DNA of 64,000 bases from Argyresthia goedartella (Eukaryota; Arthropoda; Insecta; Lepidoptera; Argyresthiidae). This document shows positions 9,251-20,025 of the stretch, one piece after another. Each line of letters opens with the position of its first letter. Within the stretch, counting starts at the first letter, position 1. The notes beneath the pieces were generated by a model that saw nothing but the letters and a program-made list of their open reading frames with translations, was not told the DNA's origin and did no database searches. Made by a program: the position numbers and the translations under genes. The stretch spans positions 26,552,906 through 26,616,905 of the forward strand of contig OX463818.1 in the NCBI GenBank assembly GCA_949825045.1, read 5' to 3'.

Positions 9251-9812
9251 TTTCTTCTTTCAATGAAAGTTCTAATTCGACCATGATTTGCTTTATCTTG
9301 ATACAGTCAATTCTACGATATTGTTACGAGATATATATCAGTTGGGATATTTTGACGAATCGTGATTGTCGGATCCTGTATGAATGAGTTCTTCTTATAA
9401 AGTTCCACGAAAGTTACGATTAAAAAACACTCGGCTTAGAATACTGAGTTATTCGTCTAAAGGGCGATTGTTCCATTCCCAAATAAACAGTCAGATACCT
9501 TTATTTGACATTACACACGTACAAATTCTGTCAATTTACTCAGATAAATATGCAGATAAACATCTGAGGATGGAAAATCGGCCGTAGTGCACATGGCGAG
9601 TATTACCTATTTTGTTAGAGCAAACATTGGTAATTTATCCGTCAATTGAATTAGCCCATAGGTCCATGTATAATGTACAAGGTCTATATGTTACGGGCAA
9701 TCTGTATAATGCAGAGGCAATATATATAATACCTGGGGCGTTCAGGCAATGCATGAAATATTATTAATATAAATTTCCATTACATACTTGTGTAATGTGT
9801 GTACTTATGTGT
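9251..9812. other. No recognisable gene
   Basis: AT-rich spacer between two copies of repeat B. The frame 9384-9587 has no recognisable motif. Confidence 0.45.
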
Positions 9813-9935
9813 GTAAGTTTATGTTTTAAGTATTTTTGTTGTTCTTACATGTTCATCCTAACACAAAAGATAAAGGGGGCTTCGCTTGACTCACCCCTTG
9901 TACCCGTCACCTAAGCTACCGCAGGTTTTACGTTT
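9813..9935 (+). repeat. Repeat family B, copy 3
   Basis: TAAGTTTATGTTTTAAGTAT, TTGTTGTTCTTACATGTTCA, CCTAACACAAAAGATAAAGG and CACCTAAGCTACCGCAG match copy 1 closely. It ends sharply after the CCGCAG word, like the copy at 38078-38195. Confidence 0.75.
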
Positions 9936-10380
9936 TTACATACATTCGGTATTGTATAGAATATCTGGGCAACGTATGAAATAAATAATATTTCATGCAT
10001 AAGCCACACGTTTCAGGCATTCTATATGTCTATGTATTGTATAGAATAGCGGATTATATAGATTACCGTTATCATACGTACGTCTTTAAGCCGCGGAGCT
10101 CTCCCTCACACGCAACATCCACAAACGCATTTTTCAGCTCTCACCAAAAGCCCTCCTCGATTACTAATAATACAGGAAAGGAGTCGAAGCAAACCGGACT
10201 TTATACCATTTCAATAAGGATCTCTCTCCTCTTCTGTATTGAGCGGACTCTCCTCTCGTTCCTAATCAATTTCTTTTTGCCGTTTCCACCAAAGAGGTGT
10301 TGGTCATTACTACCTCCTTGAATGTTTCCCGGCTTTGATACAAAAAAAGAAGCAAAAATATTTTTTTTTGTATTCTCAAA
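9936..10380. other. No recognisable gene
   Basis: No domain recognised in the open frames at 9995-10321 (plus) or 10201-10551 (minus); the latter overlaps the LINE relic that follows. Confidence 0.4.
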
Positions 10381-10597
10381 TTTTGTGCCTCTTGCGCTCG
10401 AGACGACTGGGGTTTGGGGGACACAAGGGAAAATATTTATCAAGGATCTGGGGCGCCGTCTAAGGGATAGAGGATTTGACAACCGCTCTGGGGCATTTCT
10501 GATGCAAAGGATCTCCCTGGCGGTGCAGCGGGGAAATGCTGCAAGCGTCATGGGAACCTTAGCCTCGGCAATGTCCCGGGGTGGTTTATTCGCGTAG
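10381..10597 (+). pseudogene. C-terminal fragment of an R-type LINE, copy 1
   Basis: Reading from about 10384, VPLALETTGVWGTQG, GRRLRDRGFDNRSGAFL and QRISLAVQRGNAASVMGT match the last 70 residues of the larger copy at 20038-20961, and end at a stop just after GGLFA. Only this C-terminal end is present. Other relics of the family are at 42421-43490, 43768-43980 and 50830-51080. Confidence 0.85.
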
Positions 10598-11020
10598 TTG
10601 TTTCTTTTAGTGTTTCTATTTTATTTTTAATTCATATATTTTGGTTACTTTCATTGTTAATAAAAAATATTTTTTCGAGATCTGATGCCCCGATCTCTCC
10701 TCGTAGACGTACAGGGAGTAACGAAAAGTTAAAGTAATTTATAACGGGACTACACGGATCTGTAACATCCTGTAAATATGAACAGTGCCACCAAACTAAA
10801 TCCTTTATTGATTCAGGGCCTGAATGAAGGGTGCTCTTAACCCTCATATAGGGCCTTTTCTGCCTTACTCTTATTATTAAGGTTTTAGGGACCCTAATAC
10901 TTCAGGGTAACAAGCTTTTAAACTGCTCTGAAGTATCACGTTTGCGAGGTAATTATAATTAAAGTACCAATGTTCTAAAATATTGGTTTTGGCTCTGTAA
11001 AATTAAAGCAAGGTCAAAAG
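10598..11020. other. LINE 3' UTR remnant and spacer
   Basis: The first 100 bases (TTTTATTTTTAATTCATATA ...) are probably the 3' UTR of the preceding LINE fragment. The rest holds no recognisable gene. Confidence 0.45.
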
Positions 11021-11293
11021 TTATTATAATAATAATAATAATATAATAATAATACCTTGGACACTATTTACACACATTGATCTAGCCCCAAACTAGGATT
11101 CCCTGTATCTTGGGTACTAGACAACGATACACATACTTATATAGATAAATATTATACTTAGATAGATAAACAACCATGACTAGGGTACAAACATTCGTTC
11201 TCATCAAACAAATATTTGCCCCCACCGGGACTCGAACCCGGGACCCTTGGATTCGAAGGCAGGGTCACTGCCGACTCGGCCATTCGGGTCGTC
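11021..11293 (-). repeat. tRNA-derived SINE, family A, copy 2
   Basis: Reverse complement of the SINE at 194-451 along its full length, with the AAT/TTA microsatellite tail at 11021-11055, the body to about 11215, the B box GGTTCGAGTCC near 11227-11237, and the A-box TGGCCGAGTCGG near 11274-11285. The A box here is closer to consensus than in copy 1. The head starts GACGACCCGAATGG at 11293. Confidence 0.88.
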
Positions 11294-11924
11294 TTTTATT
11301 TATTTTACGGATGTACTTGATTTTAGTACCCTTTTTGTTCTAAGAATTATTTTTGTTACATGCTTCATAAAGTCAGGATTTACGAAAAGCATCGGTATAT
11401 TGACCTGTGTGGAAGGCACGAATATTTAAAATGACAGAAAAAGTAAAGTAAAGTAAGTTAGTAAAAAATATATTTATAGCACAAGTATTTTTATTATATA
11501 CACGGATTTTAAAAACTAAGTTGAAAACTCTATTCTCTTATGATTATATAATTCCCAGGGGTCCACGCCACAGACCAGATATCGAGATAGACGCAGCAAA
11601 CACGGTCGAATGTATGAGAACCAACCGTGTAACTTTTTCACTACCTACTGTGACGTCACGAGCGCCTTTTAGTGATGGGTTGATAATCGTGAAACAGAGT
11701 CAAAGGCGCGCCACCAAATCGATTCAAAACGAGCGCTGCTGCGGGAATCCCCTACCTACCACGGCCACGTACCTACCGCGTTGCCTTTTTTTCAGTAAGC
11801 CGGCAGTTTTTCTAGCGGGAGATCGTATCGTAGCATCGCACCCGGATATCACATCATAGAGTGTTAAAGTATGTATTTGTCTGTAGAACCTATTTACCTT
11901 TTATTATTCATGTGTAAATCCGTC
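11294..11924. other. Spacer with one arm of a distant inverted repeat
   Basis: No gene recognised; the frame 11521-11859 lacks known motifs. The 25 bases 11568-11592 are exactly inverted at 13262-13286, 1.67 kb away, so 11568-13286 may have been a TIR-bounded element; no target-site duplication was found. Confidence 0.45.
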
Positions 11925-12193
11925 CAGCCCCCTTATTCAGTAACTCGAATCGATCTTAAATTGTGGAATAGTATCAGATTTCCCATAGTTATATACAATC
12001 AATTGACACTGCGTTGCATTTGACCTGGCTCAAGCAGGAATAATAACCAGAGCGAAATAGTTTTCGAGTTCAGAAAACATGAACCTTATGTCATTGTACA
12101 TAAGAGTCACTGACAGTTCGATTCGCATACTTTTTCGAAGCGTAATTATTCCTGCTTCCTACACTGGATTAAAGTTACAAATTAAGGGGGCTG
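11925..12193. mobile_element. Putative 269-bp MITE
   Basis: Bounded by similar inverted ends: CAGCCCCCTTATTCAGTAAC at 11925 and, reversed at 12193, CAGCCCCCTTAATTTGTAAC. There is no coding capacity. A segment inside (about 12085-12165, CATTGTACATAAGAGTCACT) recurs at 14150-14265. No target-site duplication was recognised, so the superfamily is open. Confidence 0.6.
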
Positions 12194-12603
12194 ACTAGAA
12201 TAATGTAGGTAAGGTAAAATGGGGTGTATTGTTAACCAAGGGTAAATAGAAATAACTCTTAGGCCCACTACTTCGTAAAGTATTAGAAAAGAGAGATTGG
12301 GAGTATCTCTATTCTCCCCTGGGTATCAAAATACACTCAGTTTTACTACAGTATTACCTACTTACTTGTTCAGTCTTGTTCTACCTACCTACTTATCTTT
12401 TTTTAAATCATTCCTCTGTCTTCTACTCATTCCTCTCTCGAAGTGAATCGATGTTGTATCGACAGAGGAATGAATTACTAATCGACTTTCTATGTAATGC
12501 TATGCTTTCGTGTAACTCACGAAAAAAGCTTAAATTTTAAGTCATGATTAAACTAATTTAATCACGAGAATCCATCCAGCGGGTTGGGCTGTGCTTTGAT
12601 ATG

Positions 12604-12641
12604 TCAGTCAGTCAGTCAGTCAGTCAGTCAGTCACTCAGTC
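12604..12641. repeat. TCAG microsatellite
   Basis: About nine consecutive TCAG/AGTC units with one interruption (CACTCAGTC) at the right end. Confidence 0.95.
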
Positions 12642-13506
12642 TTCTTTTATATATTAACATAAAATGAATACATAACAATCTCACATATACTTTATTCTAC
12701 TACTAAAATATAGATTGCAATGAAAATGCAACTCAGAATTATCATTCTTCCGTCAACAAAATCGAATCGTCCAGCGATTTTGCAAGAATCGTCGCATTGT
12801 ACAACACTATCTGATTAAATCGACAGAAAAATTAGCAAATCGACTTTACATACAACTGTAAGGTTGACGAAAGTATAGTATGCTTCACTGTTCATTAAGG
12901 GGTACGAAAGAGATATCCATGAATTGTGTAAAGTGGAATCAGCAGTGGATGAAGTCCATGGGAAATATACGCTATGGTTCAACCTATCTTAGTAAAAACG
13001 GGAGACGCTACTCGAAATTAAAAATAATTTTTCATTAAATAAATTAGGCGAATTTCAGAAATAAAATTACTTGCGTATGAAAGTTAACGCCGTTGTTTTC
13101 TTTGGAAACAACATTGCTTGAGTTTTTGCAATTCACAACGGCACAGTAAGGTATTTTTATGTTTATTAGTACACGGCTTACATTCGAACAGCCAGAGAGC
13201 GACTGAGCCGGGTGAGCGGAATCCGCCTATTAAAAACACGCTAAGTAGGTAGACTTTCGCTGTCTATCTCGATATCTGGTCTGTGGTCCACGCACTAGCC
13301 TGTATTGTGGGGAACCAGATAAAGTTTAAAACATATTTACAATTTAGCCGACATGAAAACAATATCTGAGAGTATTGGTAGGTAGATTCTTGAGTAGTTA
13401 GGTACTTATCAGTATCAGTGGGTTAAAAACAAGGCTTCTGTATTTTCCTATCCTAATGCTAGGGGAAGTTCAAAATCTTTGTTTTAGCTTCTGGGACTGT
13501 TTGTTT
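12642..13506. other. No recognisable gene
   Basis: AT-rich spacer without coding motifs. Contains the right arm (13262-13286) of the 25-bp inverted pair with 11568-11592. Confidence 0.45.
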
Positions 13507-13640
13507 TAAGGTGATACGACAAAAATATGGGCTTTTTTAATCAATTTACTCCACTACAAAGTCATCTTAAGATTAGATTATTGGTTAACGTTTATTGAGT
13601 ATTTGATTAAAATTCTCACAGAAGGAATTGGGTCAAATTT
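13507..13640 (+). repeat. Dispersed repeat D, copy 2
   Basis: Starts AAGGTGATACGACAAAAATA and follows copy 1 (2136-2250) through the ATTCTCACAGAAGG word. It probably continues to about 13800, where copy 1 has been interrupted by the SINE head and microsatellite. Confidence 0.6.
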
Positions 13641-14149
13641 TCTCGATAAAATTTAATTGCGAAAATACCTCTAAATTGTTATATTTTTTCCTGTAATTCT
13701 GAAATCCTAACTAAATTCATTACGGAATTGCATATAAAATGTGGATATTATGTATTAGTAAACTCTCCTTGAAAATATTTTTGACAAAACTTATTTTTAA
13801 ACAATTTTTATGTGGTTTGGCCCAACGTTATGTCATTGTCCCTTCCCTCTCACACTGCGGGTGTTTCCGCCTGGAGTAACGGGGACCTTTGCACAGACGA
13901 GGTCTCCTTAACAAAGTCGTTGAAGATGTGGAAACTAATGTACGAACGTAATCTGCTAGCAAAGATGGTGTTTATTGTGGGTGTGTGTATTTTGTAAACA
14001 CGTTTCTCTAGCAGGCGGGCGTAATCTTTGGAGTAATAAACTTTATGTGCTGCAAGGCAGGATGTTGTGAATGAAGAGTTGGCGGACTGGCAAAACTTTG
14101 GCTTCCCCGTATAGCTTCTTGGTGGGATACCTGAAAGAAAGGGTTCGAA
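13641..14149. other. No recognisable gene
   Basis: Possible continuation of repeat D. Open frames at 13812-13997 (plus) and 13850-14164 (minus) have no recognised domain. Confidence 0.4.
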
Positions 14150-14265
14150 TTCAGATGAAAGCATTGTACATAAGAGTCACTGACTGTTCCGTTCGCATAC
14201 TTTTTCGATACGTAATTATTCGTGCTACCGGCTCTGAAAGAAACTTTATGGAAAAGTAACGAAAC
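14150..14265 (+). repeat. Dispersed repeat E, copy 2
   Basis: CATTGTACATAAGAGTCACT, CGCATACTTTTTCGA and CGTAATTATTC match 12085-12165 in the same orientation. No coding content. Confidence 0.6.
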
Positions 14266-14483
14266 CTCTCTTGTACCAAACTCTATTATTAGTTTTACTC
14301 CTGCCATAGTTTTGTTTGTTTCAACTATTCAACTTTTGACCTACAACTATTTTGTATTTGAACACAATTTTCAATTTTATTACCGGTCACGCAAAATGGA
14401 ATGTTACTCATCATTGAATAGCTCAGGATTATTAGATGTTAAAAAGAAAATCCTTCATAACTAGCTGAAAATTTGCATTTTTT

Positions 14484-14835
14484 AAGTTAGCCTATAGCAG
14501 TATCCCACTGCTGGGCAAAGGCCACCCCGGTTTGTACCCACCATCTCTGGCAGCCGCAAGATCGACCCACTCCGGTGGAACCTGTCCAGATCGTCCCGCC
14601 CTCTTCTTCTGGGCCTTCCTCTACGCCGGTGGCCATCTGTAGGCACCCATTCAGTGGCTATCTTTGCCCATCTGTCTGGGTGCATTCGACACACATGGCC
14701 GGCCTAATTCCATTTTAGTTTGGCGGTCTGCACGCCCACAAAGACTATGCCAGTTTTAAAGCGCAGTACGGTGTTTCTAATGCGATCAGTTCGTTTCACA
14801 CCCAAGATGCTGCGCTCCATCGCACGTTGCGTACG
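14484..14835 (-). pseudogene. RTE-type LINE, ORF2 C-terminal relic
   Basis: On the minus strand the translation runs QRAMERSILGVKRTDRIRN, TVLRFKTGIVFVGVQTAKLK, a stop (CTA at 14704-14706), then AGHVCRMHPDRWAKIATEW and RRRGRPRRRGRDDLDRF. This is the hallmark C-terminus of RTE/BovB-like LINE proteins (QRAMER-x-x-LG, LKW-x-W-AGH, GRP-x-x-RW). The end lies in a 3' UTR with the word CAGCAGTGGGATAC. It is 5' truncated with a nonsense mutation, so inactive. The RTE tails at 41350 and 52635 are related by their 3' words. Confidence 0.85.
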
Positions 14836-14863
14836 TATAGATGGTTAGAAGTAGTAATGAACA

Positions 14864-15352
14864 ATGAGTGAGTGTCTTTTGTGCAATATTTCACTCGAAA
14901 CTGGCAAGGTAGTTACAGTGAAGAGAGACATTGACACATTAATAAAGGCAAGCATAGCCCGCGGAGATGTCCTTGAAAATGCGTTAAAACAGACGAATCC
15001 GCTTACTGTGCACGAAGAGTGTAGAACATACTATACTCGGCCAACATCTATCAAAAGCAGAACTAAAGCTGCTAAGGACAGTAATAAAAAAATCGTGTTT
15101 TATCTGTGGAAATGTATCTGATATTGAAATCGAAAAAAAGGTCCCTCAAAAATACAGTATGTGGGGTTAGCACTTTAAATCTAATAAATAAATTGATTGC
15201 TGTTGCTGACAACGGTTCCGATAATTTGAGTTAGGCTGTCAAAGAAAGAATAACAGGAATTTTTGATTTAATGGCAACAGGAGGCCGTTACCACAAAAAC
15301 TGTAATGTAAAGTTTTTTCAAATTCCACGTGACGGTACTAGGCCTACGTTAA
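14864..15352 (+). pseudogene. Unrecognised Cys/His-rich coding relic
   Basis: The first frame (14864-15121) starts MSECLLCNISLETGK and contains HEECRTYYTRP; C-x2-C plus H-x2-C could form a zinc-binding module. After a stop and shift, a second frame near 15270 reads DLMATGGRYHKNCNVKFF, again with H-x3-C. I recall similar architectures in uncharacterised multi-copy arthropod proteins, usually in transposon-rich DNA, but cannot name a family. It is broken by a stop and a frameshift, and a repeat P end (15358-15440) is inserted just after it. Most likely a transposon-associated gene relic rather than a host gene. Confidence 0.5.
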
Positions 15353-15357
15353 ATATT

Positions 15358-15440
15358 AAAACGGTCAAGTGCGAGTCTAACTCGCGCACAAAGGGTTCCG
15401 TACCACCGTAGGATGGTACGGATGGTGTGGAGTAAATAGT
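15358..15440 (-). repeat. Repeat family P, 3' end
   Basis: AAAACGGTCAAGTGCGAGTC, AAGGGTTCCGTACCACC and TGGTGTGGAGTAAATAGTTT are the reverse complement of the 3' end of the full P copy at 28700-28800. Confidence 0.75.
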
Positions 15441-15749
15441 TTGGATTTTAATATCGAAAAAGGACTGTTCCTACTCCGTTTGGTTTGTTTAAATGTTCTG
15501 GAGGCAACATCGCAAATTCACGATTTTGGGTCCAGTGTCTGGAAGCAAATCGCGAGGGAAGCTTTTAACATTTTAGTCCGCAACGACAATCGTTTTACCG
15601 ATAATTGTTTAATAGACCTTTGTCGTAGATTTAATGGAAAATACGATTGTGAACAAGCAAAAAAATATGATCCTCAAGTCTCTTCGCATTTTCTGTATTT
15701 TTATATTATGATAAATCATTTGTGGTGTGACGGACGGGCGAACAAATAA
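15441..15749 (+). pseudogene. Open frame of unknown origin, possibly continuing the relic at 14864
   Basis: A 102-residue frame containing WKQIAREAFNILVRND and CLIDLCRRFNGKYDCEQAKK. No known domain recognised. The position suggests that repeat P was inserted into one formerly continuous gene, but the join cannot be shown. Its start is arbitrary. Confidence 0.3.
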
Positions 15750-15773
15750 ATGAGAACAATTTATATGATACCA

Positions 15774-16075
15774 AAAAAAAAAATCCTACCCAAAACGGGT
15801 AAATCATCACCAAAAGTTGCAGAAAATATCAGGGCAAAATACTGCGGTGAAGGGGGTGAGTGAAGCGCAGCCCCTTTTATAATTCGTGTTAGGTTGAACA
15901 TGTAAGAACAACAACAATACTTAAAACATAAACCTAAGTACACAAAACATAAAAAGAAGTTTGGTGATCATTTATCCAAACACAATTTGATGGTCATTTA
16001 CTAATTCTGGCGGTCGTTTCGAATTTATTGGTAGCAAAATAGGTGCGTTTTCGGTGATCGTTTAACATAAGCCTA
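15774..16075 (-). repeat. Repeat family B, near-complete copy 4
   Basis: Reverse complement of 3138-3456, with the same order of words: GGCTTATGTT at 16075, TTGGTAGCAAAATAGGTGCG, TTTGGTGATCATTTATCC, CATGTAAGAACAACAAC, CCTAACACGAA reversed, and GGGTAGGATTTTTTT reversed at the left. The CCGCAG word is linked directly to AGGGGGTGAG here, so a few bases of the CTAAGCTA word are missing. Confidence 0.8.
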
Positions 16076-16147
16076 AATAAATCACTGTCACACACAATTG
16101 TATTTAATTTGATGATATAGTCCATTTCCAATTACCTGATAGAGATA

Positions 16148-17040
16148 TTGTTGTTATGTATTCTTTGGCGAGCAGAATTCACCATTCATCAATTCAGCTC
16201 GCGTATTCAGGGAGATCGACCACTAACCTCGCCAACCGTCATAAACTATGATAGTATGAAAAATGAATTACTCTGCACTGAATGGGACAGGACGAATGAG
16301 ATGGATACTCCAGACCAAATATATACGTTTATTAGAGAGTCATTTAAAAATGCGATAAGTACGGCCACTAGTAAAAAAAAGGTAACTACAATTAGAAAAC
16401 GCAGTACTGAACCATGGATCAACGAAAACATACTCAAACTATGGAATAAAAGAGATGAAGTATTTGGGCTATGGTTAAAGGATACAAATAACTGCACACT
16501 TAGACTCCAATATAATAAAATAAGAAATAAACTTAACAAAGTAAGACAATTCTACAGAAACAAACATTATAAAAATAAAATAATTAATAACTATGGGAAC
16601 TCTAAAAATCTGTGGAAAATAGTCAATAAAATTAGTGGAAGAACTACTGAATCTATAGATAGTACTATTCTTAAAGTATTCTCACCATTAAGCGCGATAG
16701 ATATTGCCAATAACTTTGCGAATGAATTTGATAATGCTGTGAAGAGAATAATGCTCCCGAATTGTCAAATAAATCTCTAACCAGACTACCAGACTCCCCA
16801 AGCTCACGTGACCATGCGATATCAGCCTGCCACACCTCGTTATATTCTTAAAATCATCAAAGGGTTGAATAGTAACAAGGCACCTGGCCTTGATGGCATC
16901 AGAGTCTGTGATGTACAAATTCCCATTGTAAACGACCGAGTATCCCTAGCAATATCTAATCTAATAAACACGAGTATAAAAATGGGTCTCTATCCAAATG
17001 AACTAAAACAAGGGTGCGTGAGACCAGTCTTTAACCTCTC
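16148..17040 (+). pseudogene. CR1/L2-type LINE ORF2, linker and start of reverse transcriptase
   Basis: The frame covers the region between the endonuclease and polymerase of a non-LTR element. Visible segments are TEPWINENILKLWNKRDEVF, YNKIRNKLNKVRQFYRNKHY, LWKIVNKISGRTTESIDS, then after one in-frame stop (16778-16780) RYILKIIKGLNSNKAPGLDG and LKQGCVRPVF. The LNSNKAPGLDGI segment is RT block 1 of this clade. The polymerase palm with the catalytic aspartates is absent: similarity ends near 17040 where unrelated sequence begins. Truncated at both ends and inactive. Confidence 0.85.
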
Positions 17041-17282
17041 CGTGACCCAACCGTACCGACACGTCAACGTAAACAAACACTATTGACCCAAGCGTACCGA
17101 CACGCACTCGATACCTTTTTTTTTAGACCGGAATGAATTAGCCAATTGTGTTCGTATTGGCAAGGTTTTAGTGTGTAAAAACGGCCAATGAGCCAATCTT
17201 CTATTTCCGGTATGGTCTTTTGTTCATTTCGTTCATTCAAGACGCTGCAAACGTGACTATAAAAAATCACTTTTCGTAACCG
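17041..17282. other. Spacer with a repeated ACCGTACCGACACG word
   Basis: TGACCCAACCGTACCGACAC and TGACCCAAGCGTACCGACAC occur at about 17042 and 17085. No gene. The last four bases (17279-17282, ACCG) are the left target-site duplication of the solo LTR. Confidence 0.5.
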
Positions 17283-19485
17283 TGTAACGGCCCAGGGCTA
17301 AAGGTCGTAGCCGCCGCTAACAGTAGCCATGATCGTCTATTCTATCTATCCCAAAATGAGAGGACCCGATTCAGCTGTAAGATTTGTAAGTAAGAATGAT
17401 AAGTCTGAATTTCTCGTTCATCGAGAAATCTGTTAGGCGTACAATAGTCGAACGAAGCTTGGTTCGGAAAGTTACAGTTTCAAGTTAGACAGAGAAAGCA
17501 TATATGTCCGCGAGCCGGTAATTCGCATCAGTCAGCGGTGTATTGCGCCAAAACGATCGTTGTTATATTTTATGTGATGGCACCATCTGGTTTTTGTATA
17601 TATGAGCGCATTGGAACATCTTTTTTGTTTTAGTTTCAGTTTTAGTTTTAGTGATCGATCACAGTTATAGTATAGATATCCGTCGTAGTTTTACGACGTG
17701 AGTACTCAATGATATTTCATGTGCTCGCTAGTAGCGGCTTGTGGTGGTTCCAATTATATATTTTGTTCACGGCAATAACGATCCGAAAAGACCGGTTTAC
17801 ACAATTGCGATTTGAGTTCCGAAATGGGTTCTGAACTAGCGGTTACCTCAAAAGGTCCGTAACGTTTTGAAACCTTCAACTCTGCGCAACCTGAGCTGGA
17901 TGTTATCGAAACGCAAGCATTATTGTTTTAGGATATCTAACCCACACCATAGCGAAGTGCATAATTCGATAAATACCGAACTATGAATTCCACTAGCCGC
18001 AGCACGTCCTGGGCTGAGCCAAATCATATATACCGACTCAACTTACACATTAGATATCCAGCGAAATTTGCATTTAATTTAAAAATGCAACTTGAATCCA
18101 ATCTGACCCAAGGCAATGCAAAACACCTACCCGGACCTAAACAATGAACTTCAGACTGTAAATTGATCTCTTCGCGCGTCCCCGACAACACTCAAATGTC
18201 AAAATATCAACAGTATATGTTAACTGTGTTGACACCGGTTTAACTTTGTTCTGAATTTGTTATTTCCATCCGCGGAACCTCATCGATCAAACAGTCCCCC
18301 TATGCCCTGACAACCTAGGTTTAGCCGCAACTAAACTCCTGTCTAGCCTAGTCTAAAAACCTAGTGTTATACCACGTCCATTATCGACACCACTCGAAAA
18401 TGGTTGAGTTTGATTTGAATGTGCTTGAATGTTTAACGACTGTGTGTGTGGGAATTACAAAACTCGCTACTCTAAAGGAATGAGGAGAGGATTAGCCCGC
18501 GAATATCCTAAGAGCCAATCCAGGAACCCTATGGTGAAGGAAAAAGGAATTTAGGGTCGCTCCAAGCCCAGACTCAGACTCAGAATAATTGACTTACAAG
18601 TTCTTTCCTAACGACCCAAGGATAGTTTTGGAATTAGGGGTAGGTTGATATAAAGGTAGGAACCGAGGTAAATCTCGGCGCTTCAGACACTCACGAAAAC
18701 CCACTGAAACTTCGCAATCACCAATTCGTATAGTTCTGACGCGTAACACGGCAGCCAAAACTGTTTAGAACTCGTGAGGGGACTGTCACAGTAGCTAGAC
18801 GCTGAGACTGAATGAATTCCCCTCCCACGCTCTGGTATTTATATGCCCCACATGCGTCCTTTGCAAATACGCTCTGCCCAAGCGAAGCTTCTTATCACTA
18901 ACTACACAGGGTCCAATTTCAACCATGCCATGCAGATCCGCCGTTCTACAAATTGTGTGTACGCATATTCACTATGATCAACCGTAGGTTATCACTCAAA
19001 TCATTTGGTACTGCCGATACACAGAATCTGTTGATCGCTGACCAATAAAAGCTTGTTGCGATTAATTAAGCATTTCCCGACCGCTAGACGCGCGTGGCAA
19101 AGACCTCTAGAATGATATTCAAAATAGAGGTGTCAGACTCTCCATATCATACCTCAATCGCAATTGTATATTTGCAATCAACATAATAGCTTTCTCCGTT
19201 CCGTAATAACCTTTCATTATTTAGTTATTCATAATTTTATTCAACGCGCAGCCAAATCGGCTCTGATTTCTACACATGTCGCAGGAATGCGACAAAAAAA
19301 CTTGGCCTGAACTGAAATTCCACGAATGAACCCACGCGTTTTTTTTCAAACTTTGCCAGTAAGCTATGCAAAACCCCCAAACGTTATCTGAACCGATTCT
19401 CGTATTCAAAACAGCGCGGCGTTGGGCTAGCCCTCTATCACGCAGAATGAAGTATCTAATGTACCGACTCTCGTGTACCATTACA
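17283..19485. mobile_element. Solo LTR, 2.2 kb, copy 1
   Basis: Begins TGTAACGG and ends CCATTACA, with TG...CA termini inside a short inverted repeat (TGTAA/TTACA). It is flanked by a perfect 4-bp duplication ACCG (17279-17282 and 19486-19489), as for Ty3/Gypsy-type insertions. It is collinear with 46652-48805, which has different flanks. There is no coding sequence. Conserved between copies is TTTTTGTATATATG near 17593, a possible TATA region. This copy carries about 60 extra bases near 19415-19470 that resemble the SINE C tail (GGGCTAGCC ... ATCACGCA). The internal region was presumably lost by LTR-LTR recombination. Transcriptional orientation is unknown. Confidence 0.88.
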
Positions 19486-19489
19486 ACCG

Positions 19490-19889
19490 GTATTTCATGA
19501 AATCTTCGAACGCTGAAATATTGAAAAAATTCTATGAGAACATACTAATGTTTTTATTGTTTTCAAAAGTTAATCTTGTTTAGATTACGAAAGTATCAAA
19601 CAAAATGTGTATTTTGTTGTGTTTTACTCATGTCGACTACATTTGTGACGAGAGGGAGCATTTTATTAGAAGTCTGTGATTCTGATGTCAGTACAAAAAT
19701 AAACTAAGGTCACAGTGACATTTTCTTCGCATTGAGTAAGATTAGCTACTCAGATGTATAACTTTCATAGTTCTAAGAGTTACCATTCAGACATAATCAC
19801 ATGATATGTCAGTCAAGTCGCGCGCGCTGCGCGGGCTCATGTATGCCTGGGATTAGAGCTGGTTGGCGCCGGGCGGCCGGGTTTCGGAG
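19490..19889. other. No recognisable gene
   Basis: AT-rich stretch between the solo LTR and the LINE relic. Nothing recognised. Confidence 0.5.
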
Positions 19890-20025
19890 AGGTTAAAAAG
19901 GGCAAACGTAACGAGATGTGCAACTACCGTCCTATTACACTTCTTTCCTCGGTAGATAAAATCTGCAAAAAATGATTTGTGGACAACTACATTAATTCTT
20001 TCATAATAACAATATACTAAATCCC

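Noticed and set aside
16246..16539. 97-aa minus-strand hydrophobic frame
   Set aside because: Shadow of the LINE linker region on the plus strand; the hydrophobicity comes from complementing A-rich codons.
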